Shown here: positions 48,038 to 57,730 of the stretch, piece after piece
How positions within the stretch are numbered: position 1 is the stretch's first letter
Layout of the letters: each line of letters starts with the position of its first letter
DNA from: Photobacterium sp. Ph5
Lineage (GTDB): Bacteria > Pseudomonadota > Gammaproteobacteria > Enterobacterales > Vibrionaceae
DNA length: 64,000 bases
Direction: 5' to 3'
NCBI RefSeq assembly: GCF_022129445.1
Contig: NZ_JADQAQ010000004.1
Span: forward strand, 1-64,000
Position numbers and translations under genes: made by a program
The notes under the pieces: generated by a model
Database searches by the model: none
What the model was told of the DNA's origin: nothing
What the model saw: only the letters and a program-made list of their open reading frames with translations

Positions 48038-48757
48038 TTAACGACTCATCAGCACATCAACAATGTGCATCACTTTGATTGGTTGACCTTCACGGCTAAT
48101 ACGACCACCAATATTTAATAAGCAGCTAATATCAGCGCCGATTAAGAAATCAGGCTCTGCTGCTTTAATGTGACGCACTTTTTCTGTCACCATCTCACCT
48201 GAGATTTCAGACATTTTCACAGAGAATGTACCGCCAAAACCACAACATGTTTCTTGGTTTTCGATAGGTAAAAGCTCAAGGCCTTCAACGTTGCTAAGAA
48301 GAAGTAGAGGTTCTTCACGTACGCCAAGTTTACGGATCAAGCTACAAGAAGGGTGGTAAACACCTTTACCTTCAAGACGAGCACCGACGTTTTCAACACC
48401 TAGCTGGCGTACAACAAATTGTGTTAGTTCGAATAAACGATCAGCGACTTTTTTCGCACGCTCTGCCCATTCTGGCTCATCTGCTAAATACTCAGGGTAC
48501 TTTTTAACAGCCGCTGCACATGAACCTGCTGGTGTTACGATAGGAAAATCATTGATCTCAAAAGCTTGGATCATACTTTTCATTGCAGGCTTACTTTTTT
48601 CAATGTAGCCACTATTTAATGCAGGCTGACCACAACAACCTTGACGTTCTGGGAAGATCACTTCACAGCCAAGTTGTTCTAGTAAACCTACTGTTTTTTT
48701 GGCAACTTCAGCTTTAACTGTATCGCCTAGGCAGGTGACAAAAAAGTTTACCTTCAT
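48038..48757 (-). CDS. lutA: Lactate utilisation protein LutA (LldE)
   Basis: A 239-residue protein of the CCG (cysteine-rich) family. Two cysteine-rich motifs characteristic of heterodisulfide reductase-like subunits are seen: FPERQGCCGQPALNSGY near residue 50 and NQETCCGFGGTFSVK near 178. The ATG at 48757 (MKVNFFVTCLGDTV) matches family starts and has GGAG 8 nt upstream; the frame remains open to 48832. Probably catalytic or electron-transferring part of LutABC at the inner membrane. Confidence 0.92.
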   Translation of the reverse strand: MKVNFFVTCLGDTVKAEVAKKTVGLLEQLGCEVIFPERQGCCGQPALNSGYIEKSKPAMKSMIQAFEINDFPIVTPAGSCAAAVKKYPEYLADEPEWAERAKKVADRLFELTQFVVRQLGVENVGARLEGKGVYHPSCSLIRKLGVREEPLLLLSNVEGLELLPIENQETCCGFGGTFSVKMSEISGEMVTEKVRHIKAAEPDFLIGADISCLLNIGGRISREGQPIKVMHIVDVLMSR

Positions 48758-48856
48758 TTTATTGCTCCAGTGGCGGGTTACCGCCTGATTGTTCATATTT
48801 AAGATTGGCCTACTCGAAAGTAAGCCAATCATTTATCTAATGTTATGTAGGGACAA

Positions 48857-50440
48857 TTAGATAAAAATGCTGACACATGCTGCAATCACACCGTACAAAA
48901 TCATAGGGATCACCGTACGTTTTATGATGTAGCCTTCTTTATTTGCGATACCAAGGATAGTTGACACCGCAATAATATTGTTAATACACACCATGTTACC
49001 CATAGCACCACCAACAGATTGCATGGCTAAAATAGTGGTTTCAGGTAACCCAACGTTGTGCGCGATACTCTGCTGGATTGCGCCAAAGGTTAGGTTTGAA
49101 ACAGTGGCTGAACCTGAGAAAAAAGCACCAAGTGCACCTAAATAGGCGGCACAGTATTGCCAGTTTTTACCCATTAGATCAGCAAACGCATTACCTGTAG
49201 TCATAATTGGCGAGTGTTCGCCTCCGATCATCATGAACTTCACCATAATTAGAGCGCCAACAAGGGCAATAAATGGTGTTTTAATGCGTGATGCAGTGTC
49301 GCTAAACACTTGTTTTGCTTGTTGCTTATTCATTTTTAGAAAAGGAATTGAAATAAGCACAACTACAAAAAACGGAATTAATGCAGGGACATAGAGTGTT
49401 TTATATGCCCAAGATGTATCCGTACCTAAAATGTTACTTAACTTAATGATTAACGCTTGGCTTAGATGTAAATCAGCAAAACCTAAATTAAGGTGTAGCA
49501 GAGGTGTTGCATCATTTAACAAGCCTTTTAGACCAAGTTGTTTGATACGCGTTACGATTAAAATAACTATCAGTAATAGCGTTGGTGCCATCGCTTTAAA
49601 AACGACACCAAATGGTAAAGTCTCTTGTTGCTGTTTTTGTTCTTTCTCAGTTTGCTTTTCTAAACCAATATTGTAACGGGCAAAAATAATCGACAACGTT
49701 AAGCCAAATGCGCCACCGATCAGTGCTGGGAACTCATAGTTCCATTGCGCCAGCCATACATAAGGTATAGTACATGACCAAATGCTTAGTTGGATAAACA
49801 CAAAGTTGTGTTTTATTTGCTGCCAGTTAACAACAAATTTAAGCGCAATTACGGGAATAACCACGGCTGCCGCTGTATGCATAATTGCTGATAGGCGACC
49901 TACATCAAGCAATTCTGCATCGGGAAGTCCTAAGTTGCCTAAACCAAACCATGTAGGTGTACCCACTGCACCAAAAGAGACTGGAACAGAATTCATAACC
50001 AGTGCTAGCATGGCTACACGTAATGGATTAAAACCAAGACCGACTAATATAGGCGCTGCAATCGCAGCTGGCGTACCAAACCCCGATGCGCCTTCAATCA
50101 TAAAAGCAAATGCCCAGCCAATGATCATCAACTGACCTACTTGGTTTTTACTGATGCCTTCTAACCATTGGCGAATCACATTTTCAGCACCAGATACGTT
50201 CAAGGTTCGGTTTAATAAAATAGCGCCAGCAATAATTGATATTGGCGTTATGGCGGACAATGCACCAGAAATGACGTTTGCAGCTAAAAGTTGGCTGTCG
50301 GTACCAAAATAGATCAGTTGTAAAAAACCAACGATGAGTGCTGTTACTGGTAATGCTATATGTGATGGTAAAGCATTCTTTTTTGTCATCATCCAAATTA
50401 AAAGCAAAATAGGGATAACCGATATTGCAAGATTTAACAT
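48857..50440 (-). CDS. lldP: L-lactate permease LldP
   Basis: A 527-residue lactate:H+ symporter of the LctP family with about 12-14 helices. Family signatures: GASGFGTPAAIAAPILVGLGFNPL near 120, FGAVGTPTWFGLGNLGLP near 155 and FFSGSATVSNLTFGAIQ near 438. The ATG at 50440 is favoured over GTG 50449 because AGGTGGG lies 6 nt upstream. First gene of lldP-lutA-lutB-lutC; 100 nt separate it from lutA. About 640 bp of AT-rich DNA precede it. Confidence 0.94.
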   Translation of the reverse strand: MLNLAISVIPILLLIWMMTKKNALPSHIALPVTALIVGFLQLIYFGTDSQLLAANVISGALSAITPISIIAGAILLNRTLNVSGAENVIRQWLEGISKNQVGQLMIIGWAFAFMIEGASGFGTPAAIAAPILVGLGFNPLRVAMLALVMNSVPVSFGAVGTPTWFGLGNLGLPDAELLDVGRLSAIMHTAAAVVIPVIALKFVVNWQQIKHNFVFIQLSIWSCTIPYVWLAQWNYEFPALIGGAFGLTLSIIFARYNIGLEKQTEKEQKQQQETLPFGVVFKAMAPTLLLIVILIVTRIKQLGLKGLLNDATPLLHLNLGFADLHLSQALIIKLSNILGTDTSWAYKTLYVPALIPFFVVVLISIPFLKMNKQQAKQVFSDTASRIKTPFIALVGALIMVKFMMIGGEHSPIMTTGNAFADLMGKNWQYCAAYLGALGAFFSGSATVSNLTFGAIQQSIAHNVGLPETTILAMQSVGGAMGNMVCINNIIAVSTILGIANKEGYIIKRTVIPMILYGVIAACVSIFI

Positions 50441-51022
50441 ATTTCCCACCTAGGTTATTTCGTTGTTTCACGAAATTGTTTTGTTGTTATTTTTAATTAT
50501 TTACTGAGTGATACGTAATAACGTAACGCATAACCGCAGTGGGAAGAGTATTTTAGGTTGGAAATAGATGATGACTATCTATTTTTTAACGCTAATGATG
50601 ATGGTAAATAAAAGAAATGTGATGTTAGATAACATGCGTGAACTAATGATTCCTTTTGTTTTCATTATTAATCAAGTAGTTGTTGTCTTTTGTTGTAGGT
50701 GGGTAATTCAGGATTAGGTGATTATTGGAAACAAACATTTTGCGAATTTAAGCCAATAAAAATGCTGGTTTTTTGAATAAGAGGTGAGTTTGCTAAAATG
50801 TAAAATAAGACTTGTTTTTAAATAAGACTGTAATTGTAGTAATTAAACTACAAATGCAATTTTATATTTAAATTAAGATCGAAAATAGAAATGTTTTTTA
50901 TTTTATGCAAATTATAAATATGATTGAACTTATATTAAAGGTTACAAATATAATGATGATTTAAATATTAGTTGTTTTATAAAGTTAATGATTGTGAATG
51001 CATTAAATTAATAAGTGAAAAA
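50441..51022. other. Long AT-rich intergenic region upstream of lldP
   Basis: About 580 bp with no convincing gene. The longest plus-strand frame (near 50601, 39 codons) has no ribosome binding site. The region must hold the lldP promoter and probably its operators, but I see no strong CRP, Fur or GntR-type dyad. Short poly-T/poly-A tracts are frequent between 50800 and 51000. Confidence 0.5.
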
Positions 51023-51067
51023 GCCTCTTAACTGTAATTTTAGCCATAAAGCATGTAGTTAAGAGGC
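51016..51067 (-). terminator. Terminator after the anti-sigma gene
   Basis: Perfect 11-bp arms (GCCTCTTAACT at 51023-51033, AGTTAAGAGGC at 51057-51067) with a 23-nt loop. On the minus strand the stem is followed by TTTTTCAC, 13 nt past the anti-sigma stop. Confidence 0.8.
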
Positions 51068-51079
51068 GAATAATAAAAA

Positions 51080-51784
51080 TTAGTATATAACTTTACCAAT
51101 ACTATTAAACAGTTGGCTCATACCTTGAGTAAAGTGAAGTGGGGCATTTGAGACTGTGTAGCAAAGGCAACCTTCACTAGTTTTTGGGCTATGTCCAGAA
51201 TGAGATTCGTCAAGTAATATAAAATCACCAGCGGTATAATGCCCGTTTTCATCTTCAAAATTCCCTGCTAGTAGAAGCGTCAGCTCATAGCCTTTATGAG
51301 TATGAGTCGGGATCGTACCGCCTTTGCTTATATGTAATAAACTCGATCTTACTTCACCTTCTTCAAAGGGTAACCTGGCACGTCTAATTTTTCCTAAATT
51401 GTGCCAGTTTAACTGATTAAACTTAGTGAATGCTCTTGGTAGAGTATATGTCATTCCTTTACATTCAATGGTTAGAGACTTTGGCTCATGGTATGACATG
51501 TTATCGTCACCGCTTTCAATAATGTCACTGAGCATGGCGGAAAAGCATGCGTCAATGTGAAGATCTTGCTGCAAATTACTTTGTGCCGTTTTTGATTGCG
51601 ACCAAGAAGCATTAGCAATTTTAGGTGTAAGTTGTGATTCTAACTGTTGGCAATGAGGGCAAAGTTCAATATGTGCAGATACAGCAAGTGACATAGAAAG
51701 TGGTAACTTACCTTCTATATGTTGCCCTAGTAATTGTTTACTGGGATGATGTTTAATAAACGAGATATTAGTAGGCATCGTCAT
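51080..51784 (-). CDS. ChrR-type anti-sigma factor
   Basis: A 234-residue protein with an N-terminal zinc-binding anti-sigma domain (HIELCPHC near 40 completes the H-x3-C-x2-C element) and a C-terminal cupin fold (residues about 125-215, GGTIPTHTHKGYELTLLLAGNF with metal-binding histidines). Its partner is the ECF sigma factor upstream; the sigma stop overlaps this start by 17 nt. In Rhodobacter sphaeroides the RpoE-ChrR pair responds to singlet oxygen; the same signal is plausible here. Confidence 0.9.
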   Translation of the reverse strand: MTMPTNISFIKHHPSKQLLGQHIEGKLPLSMSLAVSAHIELCPHCQQLESQLTPKIANASWSQSKTAQSNLQQDLHIDACFSAMLSDIIESGDDNMSYHEPKSLTIECKGMTYTLPRAFTKFNQLNWHNLGKIRRARLPFEEGEVRSSLLHISKGGTIPTHTHKGYELTLLLAGNFEDENGHYTAGDFILLDESHSGHSPKTSEGCLCYTVSNAPLHFTQGMSQLFNSIGKVIY

Positions 51785-52403
51785 TCTCCAAATGCAAACG
51801 CAGCTTTTGCAAGCCTAAGCGTAACCTTGATTTTACGGTACCCACAGGGAGTCCTAACTGATCGGCAAGCTCTTGATGAGATCGCTGATTAAGGTATATT
51901 TCTTTCACTACAACTTGCTGATTTTTTGGTAGTGTTGCTATCAATGTAATGAGTTCATCACTGAGTTGTTCATTACTTGGATCATCAGATGATGAGACGA
52001 GTTTCTGCTCAAAAATAGGCCAAATATCATCACTGTAATTATCTTCTTTTGTTGCTTGACGTTTTCGCAGAATATCAAAGCATTGATTACGCATTATTGT
52101 GTAAACCCATGTAGATACCGCACCTTTCTCGGGATGAAAAAGATGTGCTTTTCGCCAAACAGTTAGCATTGTTTCTTGAACAAGTTCCATTGCATTGGCT
52201 TCTTGCTTTAGATGTTTTAAGCCATAAGAACGAATTTTTGGCGCAAAATGTGAAAAGATAGTGGCAAAAGCTGTTTTATCACGATCAGTTGCTACACTAA
52301 CGAGTAATTTTTTTTGTTGCTCAATACTGATCTCATTCATTGTGGGTGTACCCAACCTATAATGATGACTAGATTGAGAATTAGGGTATGTAATAATAGA
52401 CAT
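51768..52403 (-). CDS. ECF sigma factor of the RpoE/ChrR (ECF11-type) group
   Basis: A 211-residue sigma factor. Region 2 spans about residues 40-105 (ATIFSHFAPKIRSYGLKHL, NAMELVQETMLTVWRKA) and region 4 about 145-205 (LIATLPKNQQVVVKEIYLNQRSHQELADQLGLPVGTVKSRLRLGLQKLR). The first ATG (52403) fits the promoter at 52445-52472, giving a leader of about 35 nt and GAG upstream; ATG 52340 is the alternative. It should direct transcription from its own upstream promoter and be held inactive by the adjoining ChrR-type protein. Confidence 0.93.
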   Translation of the reverse strand: MSIITYPNSQSSHHYRLGTPTMNEISIEQQKKLLVSVATDRDKTAFATIFSHFAPKIRSYGLKHLKQEANAMELVQETMLTVWRKAHLFHPEKGAVSTWVYTIMRNQCFDILRKRQATKEDNYSDDIWPIFEQKLVSSSDDPSNEQLSDELITLIATLPKNQQVVVKEIYLNQRSHQELADQLGLPVGTVKSRLRLGLQKLRLHLENDDAY

Positions 52404-52444
52404 AATCTCAATGTGTATTGATAAATAGTGAATAGTTACATAGT

Positions 52445-52472
52445 GATACGCCCTTAATTCAGTTATGGATCA
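52445..52472 (-). promoter_or_regulatory. ECF (RpoE-ChrR type) promoter of the sigma operon
   Basis: On the minus strand TGATCC (-35, 52472-52467), 16-nt spacer, CGTATC (-10, 52450-52445). This matches the known RpoE/ChrR-class pattern TGATCC-N16-CGTA. The -35 overlaps the terminal codons of the LON-domain gene (AAT GAT CCA TAA). It lies about 40 nt before the sigma ATG at 52403, consistent with autoregulation. Confidence 0.8.
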
Positions 52473-53032
52473 TTTTTTTGCAAATTATCATCAATTACAG
52501 TGTGTAAAAAAGATAAGGCGGCAGTATGATCGTTTCTACTCATAAACCACTGCTTTTGATTGACTTCTAAGGGTAAGATTTCGAGCCATCGCTGACATAC
52601 CCAAGTCATGTCTTCAAAATTAGGGGTAGGGTAATAACTAGCGTGATCGGGATGTTCTTTAAAAAGTACTTTAAGGCTATTGGCTATTTCAACATCGGTA
52701 TAGTTAATATCAGTACTTTGCCAGTTGGGAACGGAAGATATCTTGCCAAAGAAAAGATCGTCTTCATCACGCCAGTGATCATCAATAAGAAATAACTCAA
52801 CGGCCTGAATCGTAATACTCAGAACACCGTCTGGTAAGGAATCAAAATCAGTGATAACTACGCGTGTGCCAAAATGGCAAATCGTATTATCGATTGACAT
52901 GCACAAACCGAATCCATCTTTGTTTGTAACTGCAATTTTTACCAGTTTGATATAACGAGGTTCAAAGATCCTTAACTTGCTGACCCCGCCTGGTAATAGA
53001 TAAATATCTAGTGGAAACAGAGGTATTTGCAT
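52463..53032 (-). CDS. LON substrate-binding (PUA-like) domain protein
   Basis: A 189-residue stand-alone Lon N-terminal-type domain, without AAA+ or protease parts. It begins MQIPLFPLDIYLLPGGVSKLRIFEPRYIKLVK, the family hallmark, followed by FGLCMSIDN and GTRVVITDFDSLPDG. Such proteins are common in gamma-proteobacteria and their role is unknown. Read-through into the ECF sigma gene 59 nt downstream is possible, but a separate ECF promoter overlaps its stop codon. Confidence 0.87.
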   Translation of the reverse strand: MQIPLFPLDIYLLPGGVSKLRIFEPRYIKLVKIAVTNKDGFGLCMSIDNTICHFGTRVVITDFDSLPDGVLSITIQAVELFLIDDHWRDEDDLFFGKISSVPNWQSTDINYTDVEIANSLKVLFKEHPDHASYYPTPNFEDMTWVCQRWLEILPLEVNQKQWFMSRNDHTAALSFLHTVIDDNLQKNDP

Positions 53033-53190
53033 AATCTTAGCCCTAGCTGACGTATTATCGTCGATGGTGTACTTACTTTATTATTATTGTTAGTACTAGC
53101 ATCATGATTCAAAGTATAAGCAGACATAAATAAGATTATTGTCTGCTTTTTGATAAAGTTAACGATATTTTTCCCTGTCGATTATCACTG

Positions 53191-54474
53191 TTATATAGAA
53201 CTTACAACCTGTTTAATTGCCATGGTTAATTGTGTCAATTGCTGATCACTAATAATGAATGGTGGCATAATATAAATGAGTTTACCAAAAGGGCGAACCC
53301 AAACACCTTGCTTTACAAATTCTGCTTGAATACTTTCCATTTCAACGGCTTGATACAGCTCAACAACACCAATAGCACCTAACCAACGGACTGATTTTAC
53401 ATTTTCAAGTTCTGCAATAGACGGAAGTTCCTGCGCTAATTGTTGCTCTATATTTGTGACTTGTTGTTGCCATTTATTTTCTGCCAATAAATCCAAACTG
53501 GCGTTTGCGACGGCACACGCAAGGGGATTTCCCATAAATGTTGGTCCATGCATAAAACATTGTGCTTCACCACTGCAAACCGTATCAGCAACATGCTTGG
53601 TTGTTAGAGTGGCTGATAACGTCATATACCCACCCGTTAATGCTTTACCTAAGCACATAATATCAGGGCTTATTTCTGCGTGTTCACAGGCGAATAATTT
53701 ACCCGTTCGACCAAATCCAACAGCAATCTCATCAGCAATAAGTAAAACGTTATATTGATCGCAGAGCTCACGAATACGTTTTAAATACGTTGGATGATAA
53801 AAACGCATGCCACCTGCACCTTGAACAATGGGCTCAATAATCACAGCAGCAAGATCTTGATGATGAGTACGAATTTTTTTTTCAAAGTCATTAACGTCTG
53901 TTTCATCCCAATCATCCCAAAATCCACATTCTGGTGACTTGGCAAAAATATGCTCAGGTAAAAAGCCTTTATAAATACGATGCATTGAGTTAGTGGGATC
54001 AGTGACAGACATTGCAGCAAAAGTATCACCGTGATAGCCATGGCTAACGGTTAAAAATTTTGCACGAGACTCATTTTTCGCATGCCAATATTGCAATGCC
54101 ATTTTAAGGGCAACTTCAACAGCAACAGAGCCAGAATCGGCAAGAAATACTTTTTCTAAAGCATGTGGGGTGATGGAGACGAGTTTTTTACACAAATCAA
54201 CAGCAGGCTGATGGGTGATGCCACCAAACATCACATGTGACATTTTATCAAGCTGCGCTTTTGCCGCTTCAGTCAAAACGGGATGGTTGTAACCATGAAT
54301 GGTCGACCACCATGATGACATACCATCAATTAACTGCGTGCCATCTTCAAGCGTGAGATAAACGCCTTGGGCTGATGTAACAGGGTAGCAAGGTAGGGGA
54401 GTTACAGTTGATGTATAGGGATGCCAAACGTGTTTTTTATCAAAATCAATATCCACATTGTTCGTTTTTTGCAC
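53191..54474 (-). CDS. bioA: Adenosylmethionine-8-amino-7-oxononanoate aminotransferase BioA
   Basis: A 427-residue PLP enzyme of biotin synthesis, converting KAPA to DAPA with SAM as amino donor. PLP lysine is K277 in CLGKALTGG; IADEIAVGFGRTG near 246 and GMSSWWSTIHGYNHP near 51 are BioA signatures. It starts with GTG at 54474, with AGAGG 9 nt upstream; the BirA-like operator begins only 4 bp before this GTG, so repression covers the ribosome binding site region. Divergent from bioBFCD. Confidence 0.95.
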   Translation of the reverse strand: MQKTNNVDIDFDKKHVWHPYTSTVTPLPCYPVTSAQGVYLTLEDGTQLIDGMSSWWSTIHGYNHPVLTEAAKAQLDKMSHVMFGGITHQPAVDLCKKLVSITPHALEKVFLADSGSVAVEVALKMALQYWHAKNESRAKFLTVSHGYHGDTFAAMSVTDPTNSMHRIYKGFLPEHIFAKSPECGFWDDWDETDVNDFEKKIRTHHQDLAAVIIEPIVQGAGGMRFYHPTYLKRIRELCDQYNVLLIADEIAVGFGRTGKLFACEHAEISPDIMCLGKALTGGYMTLSATLTTKHVADTVCSGEAQCFMHGPTFMGNPLACAVANASLDLLAENKWQQQVTNIEQQLAQELPSIAELENVKSVRWLGAIGVVELYQAVEMESIQAEFVKQGVWVRPFGKLIYIMPPFIISDQQLTQLTMAIKQVVSSI

Positions 54475-54477
54475 AGA

Positions 54478-54508
54478 TGTAAACCTCTGTTGTTATCCAT
54501 AGTTGACA
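54478..54508. promoter_or_regulatory. BirA (biotin repressor) operator
   Basis: TGTAAACC (54478-54485), 15-nt spacer, AGTTGACA (54501-54508). The left arm is the perfect consensus; the right arm has 6 of 8 consensus bases (GGTTTACA). Spacing equals the enterobacterial bio operator. It lies between bioA and bioB, as expected for co-repression of both directions. Confidence 0.8.
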
Positions 54509-54530
54509 GTCTACGCACTGTTAGTAGACT
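54503..54530 (+). promoter_or_regulatory. Putative bioBFCD promoter
   Basis: TTGACA (54503-54508) is a perfect -35 hexamer and is followed after 16 nt by TAGACT (54525-54530), 4 of 6 match to TATAAT. The -35 lies inside the right arm of the BirA operator, so repressor binding would exclude RNA polymerase. The resulting leader would be about 150 nt. Confidence 0.5.
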
Positions 54531-54689
54531 AGCCAAGTAGTAATAGTTCATAGAGTTATCATTTAATAGCTTTTTACTCAGTAAAAGTGAAACAAGACGT
54601 TAACAAGTAGAGCTGTGAAACATAGGATAAACATGAAGGATCGAGCAAGTCCTTGTGAGTCGTAAGATAACTATAATTGAGGTCAGACT

Positions 54690-55742
54690 GTGGAAGTACG
54701 TAATAATTGGACAGTAGAGGAAGTCCAAGCTTTATTCGATAAACCATTTATGGATTTAGTGTTTGAAGCACAGCAAGTACATCGTCAATATCATCAGCCT
54801 AATCAAGTACAGGTCAGTACTTTGCTTTCGATTAAAACAGGTGCATGCCCTGAAGATTGTAAGTATTGCCCACAAAGTGCTCATTACCGTACCGATGTAG
54901 ACAAGGAACGCTTGTTGGAAGTTGAGCGTGTCCTAGACGCTGCAACTAAAGCAAAGCAATCAGGCGCAACCCGTTTCTGTATGGGAGCGGCTTGGAAGAA
55001 CCCGAAAGAGCGTGACATGCCGTATCTACTCGATATGGTTAAAGGCGTAAAAGAAATGGGTTTAGAGACGTGTATGACGCTGGGTATGATAACCAGTGAT
55101 CAAGCCGATACGCTTGCCGATGCTGGTTTAGATTATTACAACCATAACCTTGATACATCCCCTGAATATTACGGCAATATTATCACCACGCGTACTTACC
55201 AAGATCGACTTGATACGTTATCACATGTTCGTGATGCAGGGATGAAAATTTGCTCTGGTGGGATCATTGGAATGGGTGAAAGCTCACGTGATCGCGCTGG
55301 ATTATTAGTTGAGTTAGCGAATCTGCCTGTTCACCCTGAAAGTGTACCGATTAATATGTTGGTAAAAGTGAAAGGGACACCGTTAGAAAGTGTTGATGAT
55401 GTCGATCCTTTTGACTTTATTCGTATTATTGCGGTTGCCCGTATTATTATGCCAATGTCAGCAGTACGTCTATCTGCCGGTCGTGAAGACATGAATGAGC
55501 AGATGCAAGCGCTTTGTTTCATGGCGGGTGCTAATTCTGTGTTCTATGGTTGTAAATTACTGACAACACCAAACCCAGGTGAAGATAAAGACATGCAGTT
55601 GTTTGCTAAGTTAGGGATTAACAGTGAGCAACAAGCCGCGAAACCTGATGAAGTTCAAGAGCATGAATTATTAGGCAAAGTGGCACAACGTGTGGCATCT
55701 CGCCCGACTAAAGATGACATCTTTTACGATGCCTCTGTTTAG
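54690..55742 (+). CDS. bioB: Biotin synthase BioB
   Basis: A 350-residue radical SAM enzyme inserting sulfur into dethiobiotin. The 4Fe-4S cysteines are C53, C57 and C60 in [14 protein letters not shown]. The protein is collinear with E. coli BioB through [22 protein letters not shown] and the [2Fe-2S] cluster arginine region [10 protein letters not shown]. It starts with GTG at 54690, with GAGG 8 nt upstream. It overlaps bioF. First gene of bioBFCD. Confidence 0.97.
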   Translation: MEVRNNWTVEEVQALFDKPFMDLVFEAQQVHRQYHQPNQVQVSTLLSIKTGACPEDCKYCPQSAHYRTDVDKERLLEVERVLDAATKAKQSGATRFCMGAAWKNPKERDMPYLLDMVKGVKEMGLETCMTLGMITSDQADTLADAGLDYYNHNLDTSPEYYGNIITTRTYQDRLDTLSHVRDAGMKICSGGIIGMGESSRDRAGLLVELANLPVHPESVPINMLVKVKGTPLESVDDVDPFDFIRIIAVARIIMPMSAVRLSAGREDMNEQMQALCFMAGANSVFYGCKLLTTPNPGEDKDMQLFAKLGINSEQQAAKPDEVQEHELLGKVAQRVASRPTKDDIFYDASV

Positions 55743-56913
55743 TCAACGCTTTCGCCATGCGTTAGCGGAACGAGATAAACAAAGGCTTTATCGTAGCCGT
55801 ACTTGTTTATCTCGTAAGCAGGGTAATGATTCAGGGCACATATCTGCGGATCAACAATCATTTGTTAACTTTTCAAGTAATGATTATTTGGGATTAGCAC
55901 AATCACCTGAAATCATCGAAGCATGGCAGCTGGGGTTGAGCCTATATGGTGCTGGCAGTGGCGCATCACCATTAGTGACAGGTTATCACTCTCCCCATGC
56001 AAATTTAGAAGCGCAATTATCTGAATGGCTCGGTTATGACAGGGCGTTACTTTTCAGTAGCGGATTTAGCGCAAATCAAGCTTTGCTTTTTACGCTATTA
56101 CAAAAGCACGACAGTGTTTACCAAGATAAGTTGAATCATGCTTCATTGATGGAAGCGGGAATGTTATCACCAGCAATGATGAAGCGTTTTCCACACAATG
56201 ATATTGATGCTCTAGATAGATTACTCGATAAACAAGTCTTCGAACCTAACCAAGCACGAATGGTGATTACAGAAGGCGTATTTAGCATGGATGGTGATTG
56301 CTCACCGCTTAAAGCATTACGTCGTGTTTGTGATAAACAAAAAAGTTGGTTAGTAGTTGATGATGCACATGGGTGTGGTGTGCTTGGTGATGAAGGAAGA
56401 GGGAGTTGTGCAGCGAGCGGAATAAAAGCAGATATTTTAGTGATCACTTTCGGCAAAGCGTTTGGGCTTCAAGGCGCTGCAATATTATGTGATAACGATA
56501 CTGCTGAATATTTAATTCAGTTTGCACGACACTTTATTTACTCAACAGCGATACCGCCAGCTCAAGCCTATGCATTAAGTAAAGCATGTGAAGTGATACA
56601 GCAACAACCTTGGCGACGAGAAAAATTAACAGCGTTAAGTGATTTATTCACCCAGCAACTCGATTCTGCTATACCGTTGCAGCAAACCATTACCCCAATA
56701 AAACCGATAGTTATTGGTAGTAGTGAACAAACTATTGCGATATCTGAGCAGTTAAAACAGCGTGGATTATGGGTAGGTGCTATTCGTCCTCCGACGGTTC
56801 CTCAAAATACAGCTCGTCTTCGCGTCACATTAACAGCGACACATAACGATAAAGATATTCGCCTGCTTGCTGCATCATTAAATGAGGTGATTAATGATCA
56901 ATATAATGGATAA
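55729..56913 (+). CDS. bioF: 8-amino-7-oxononanoate synthase BioF
   Basis: A 394-residue PLP enzyme condensing pimeloyl-ACP (or -CoA) with alanine. Signature segments: [18 protein letters not shown] near 45, [18 protein letters not shown] near 87, [13 protein letters not shown] near 208 and the lysine in [13 protein letters not shown] near 242. The ATG at 55729 ([17 protein letters not shown]) fits family starts; the frame extends to 55690 inside bioB. The 14-nt overlap with bioB means coupled translation. Confidence 0.93.
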   Translation: MPLFSQRFRHALAERDKQRLYRSRTCLSRKQGNDSGHISADQQSFVNFSSNDYLGLAQSPEIIEAWQLGLSLYGAGSGASPLVTGYHSPHANLEAQLSEWLGYDRALLFSSGFSANQALLFTLLQKHDSVYQDKLNHASLMEAGMLSPAMMKRFPHNDIDALDRLLDKQVFEPNQARMVITEGVFSMDGDCSPLKALRRVCDKQKSWLVVDDAHGCGVLGDEGRGSCAASGIKADILVITFGKAFGLQGAAILCDNDTAEYLIQFARHFIYSTAIPPAQAYALSKACEVIQQQPWRREKLTALSDLFTQQLDSAIPLQQTITPIKPIVIGSSEQTIAISEQLKQRGLWVGAIRPPTVPQNTARLRVTLTATHNDKDIRLLAASLNEVINDQYNG

Positions 56914-57730
56914 ATTTAATACGGCGTTAAATACCGAGCCAGCGATGCCAATAGATAAACAAGCGGTTGCATCGGCTTTTGGTAAAGCGGCGAAAAATTA
57001 CGATAACGCAGCGGCATTTCAACGTAAAGTTGGGCATTTATTATTAGAGGAATTACCTCACCTTCATGCCGTAGAAAACCATAAAAAAGCGATCGATGTA
57101 GGTTGTGGTACGGGCTATTTTAGTGAGGAATTGGTAAAGCTTGGCTTTAATGTGACGGCTGCTGATCTGTCTTTAGAAATGTTAGCGCAAGCCAAACAAC
57201 GCTGTAATAGCGATTGTGATTATCTATTGGCTGATGCTGAAAATTTGCCATTGGCAGACAATAGCTATGATGTTGCTTTTAGTAGCTTGGCGTTACAGTG
57301 GTGTGATGACTTAGCTGTACCACTTAAAGAATTAAAACGTATTGTTCGACCGGGCGGTATGATCTTTTTCACAACGCTGGTTGATGGCTCGTTAAATGAG
57401 TTAAAAGAAGCGTGGGCACAGGTTGATCAATATCAACATGTTAATGATTTTAAAACAGAAAATGAAATAAAAGTTGCGCTGGCGCAAACAGGAACACAGG
57501 TTGATAAATTAGTATTCTCACCCATAGTTGTTCATTACCCATCAGCACTGGGGTTAATGAAAGATCTAAAAGGTATTGGCGCTACACATTTGCAACAAAA
57601 AAGGAAAAATGTGTTACTAGGTCGTCAAACATTAAACGCGTTAGAGCATGCCTATGATGCCTATCGTGATGAAAGCAATTTATTACCCGCTACTTATCAA
57701 GTTTGTTTTGGAGTTTTAATTAATGACTAA
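56894..57730 (+). CDS. bioC: Malonyl-ACP O-methyltransferase BioC
   Basis: A 278-residue SAM-dependent methyltransferase that caps malonyl-ACP to start pimelate synthesis. SAM motif I is [15 protein letters not shown] near 70, followed by [11 protein letters not shown] and [29 protein letters not shown]-terminal [24 protein letters not shown] is typical. Start at 56894 has GAGGTGA upstream and overlaps bioF by 20 nt; it overlaps bioD by 8 nt. Confidence 0.93.
   Translation: MINIMDKFNTALNTEPAMPIDKQAVASAFGKAAKNYDNAAAFQRKVGHLLLEELPHLHAVENHKKAIDVGCGTGYFSEELVKLGFNVTAADLSLEMLAQAKQRCNSDCDYLLADAENLPLADNSYDVAFSSLALQWCDDLAVPLKELKRIVRPGGMIFFTTLVDGSLNELKEAWAQVDQYQHVNDFKTENEIKVALAQTGTQVDKLVFSPIVVHYPSALGLMKDLKGIGATHLQQKRKNVLLGRQTLNALEHAYDAYRDESNLLPATYQVCFGVLIND

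Noticed and set aside
50601-50720. 39-codon plus-strand frame upstream of lldP
   Set aside because: No Shine-Dalgarno, runs of Val/Cys with unusual composition, and it lies in the expected lldP control region.
53974-54001. A second TGATCC-N16-CGTATT match on the minus strand, inside bioA
   Set aside because: The bases encode DPTNSMHRI, a conserved BioA protein motif, and no gene start follows nearby, so coding constraint explains it better than an internal ECF promoter.
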